From JAMLGJ01 sp047972145 (GTDB lineage Bacteria; Actinomycetota; Acidimicrobiia; Acidimicrobiales; Microtrichaceae): 6,168 nucleotides of DNA. The notes under the pieces were generated by a model that did no database searches, was not told where the DNA came from, and saw only the letters and a list, made by a program, of their open reading frames with translations. Shown one piece after another: positions 6,144 through 6,168 of the stretch. The translations under genes were made by a program, and so were the position numbers. The stretch covers positions 1-6,168 of the forward strand of contig JBKEAI010000289.1 of assembly GCA_047972145.1 (NCBI GenBank). The letters are read 5' to 3'. Position 1 is the stretch's first letter; every line of letters starts with the position of its first letter.

Positions 6144-6168
6144 CCCCTGATCTATCCGCGCGCGGATC
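6140..6168 (+). CDS. Start of a third operon gene, product unknown
   Basis: An ATG at 6140 overlaps the stop codon of the substrate-binding-like gene (ATGA) and opens a frame reading MTPDLSARG before the window ends. The ATGA overlap and upstream GGGAG match the other gene junctions here, so a real gene is likely. Nine residues are too few to name it. By operon logic it may be a further membrane, VWA or tellurite-resistance-type partner, which is speculation. Confidence 0.6.

Overview
This is a GC-rich stretch of what looks like actinobacterial chromosome. The organism call is inferred from composition, codon use (strong G/C third position) and TANNNT -10 boxes placed directly in front of start codons. 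An Acidimicrobiia-like lineage is plausible, but the class cannot be fixed from this window. I see no RNA genes, CRISPR arrays, insertion sequences or prophage genes.

Layout. Positions 1-1941 (minus strand) hold a two-gene operon: a MoxR/CoxD-type AAA+ ATPase (1941 to 1039), followed with a 4-base ATGA overlap by a CoxE-type VWA protein (from 1042). The VWA gene runs off the left edge exactly at its metal-binding MIDAS motif. Positions 1942-2076 are non-coding. They carry a perfect 18-bp palindrome over the predicted promoter of the ATPase gene and a 14-bp-stem hairpin just beyond the end of proA. Positions 2077-3324 (minus) are an intact proA, gamma-glutamyl phosphate reductase of proline biosynthesis. 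Positions 3325-3447 form a divergent promoter region. From 3448 to the right edge (plus) lies a second operon: a CbbX/SpoVK-type AAA+ ATPase with a possible TerB-like N-terminal domain and a long disordered tail (3448-5049), then a membrane-anchored extracytoplasmic substrate-binding-like protein (5046-6143), then the first nine codons of a third gene (6140 onward). These are again joined by ATGA overlaps.

How they work together. MoxR ATPases and CoxE VWA proteins are known partners, a chaperone-like motor and its adaptor that mature or remodel metalloenzymes and other complexes. The right-hand operon pairs a cytoplasmic ring ATPase with an exported ligand-binding-like domain and an unseen third protein. 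This combination is the least explained part of the window and may be an envelope or stress-response system. proA is a housekeeping gene between the two ATPase modules and shows no functional link to either.

A recurring pattern is that all three transcription units that begin here (MoxR, proA, CbbX-like) have a TANNNT box 6 or 7 bases before the start codon and no Shine-Dalgarno, which suggests leaderless mRNAs. Two of the three downstream overlapping genes have a clear Shine-Dalgarno.
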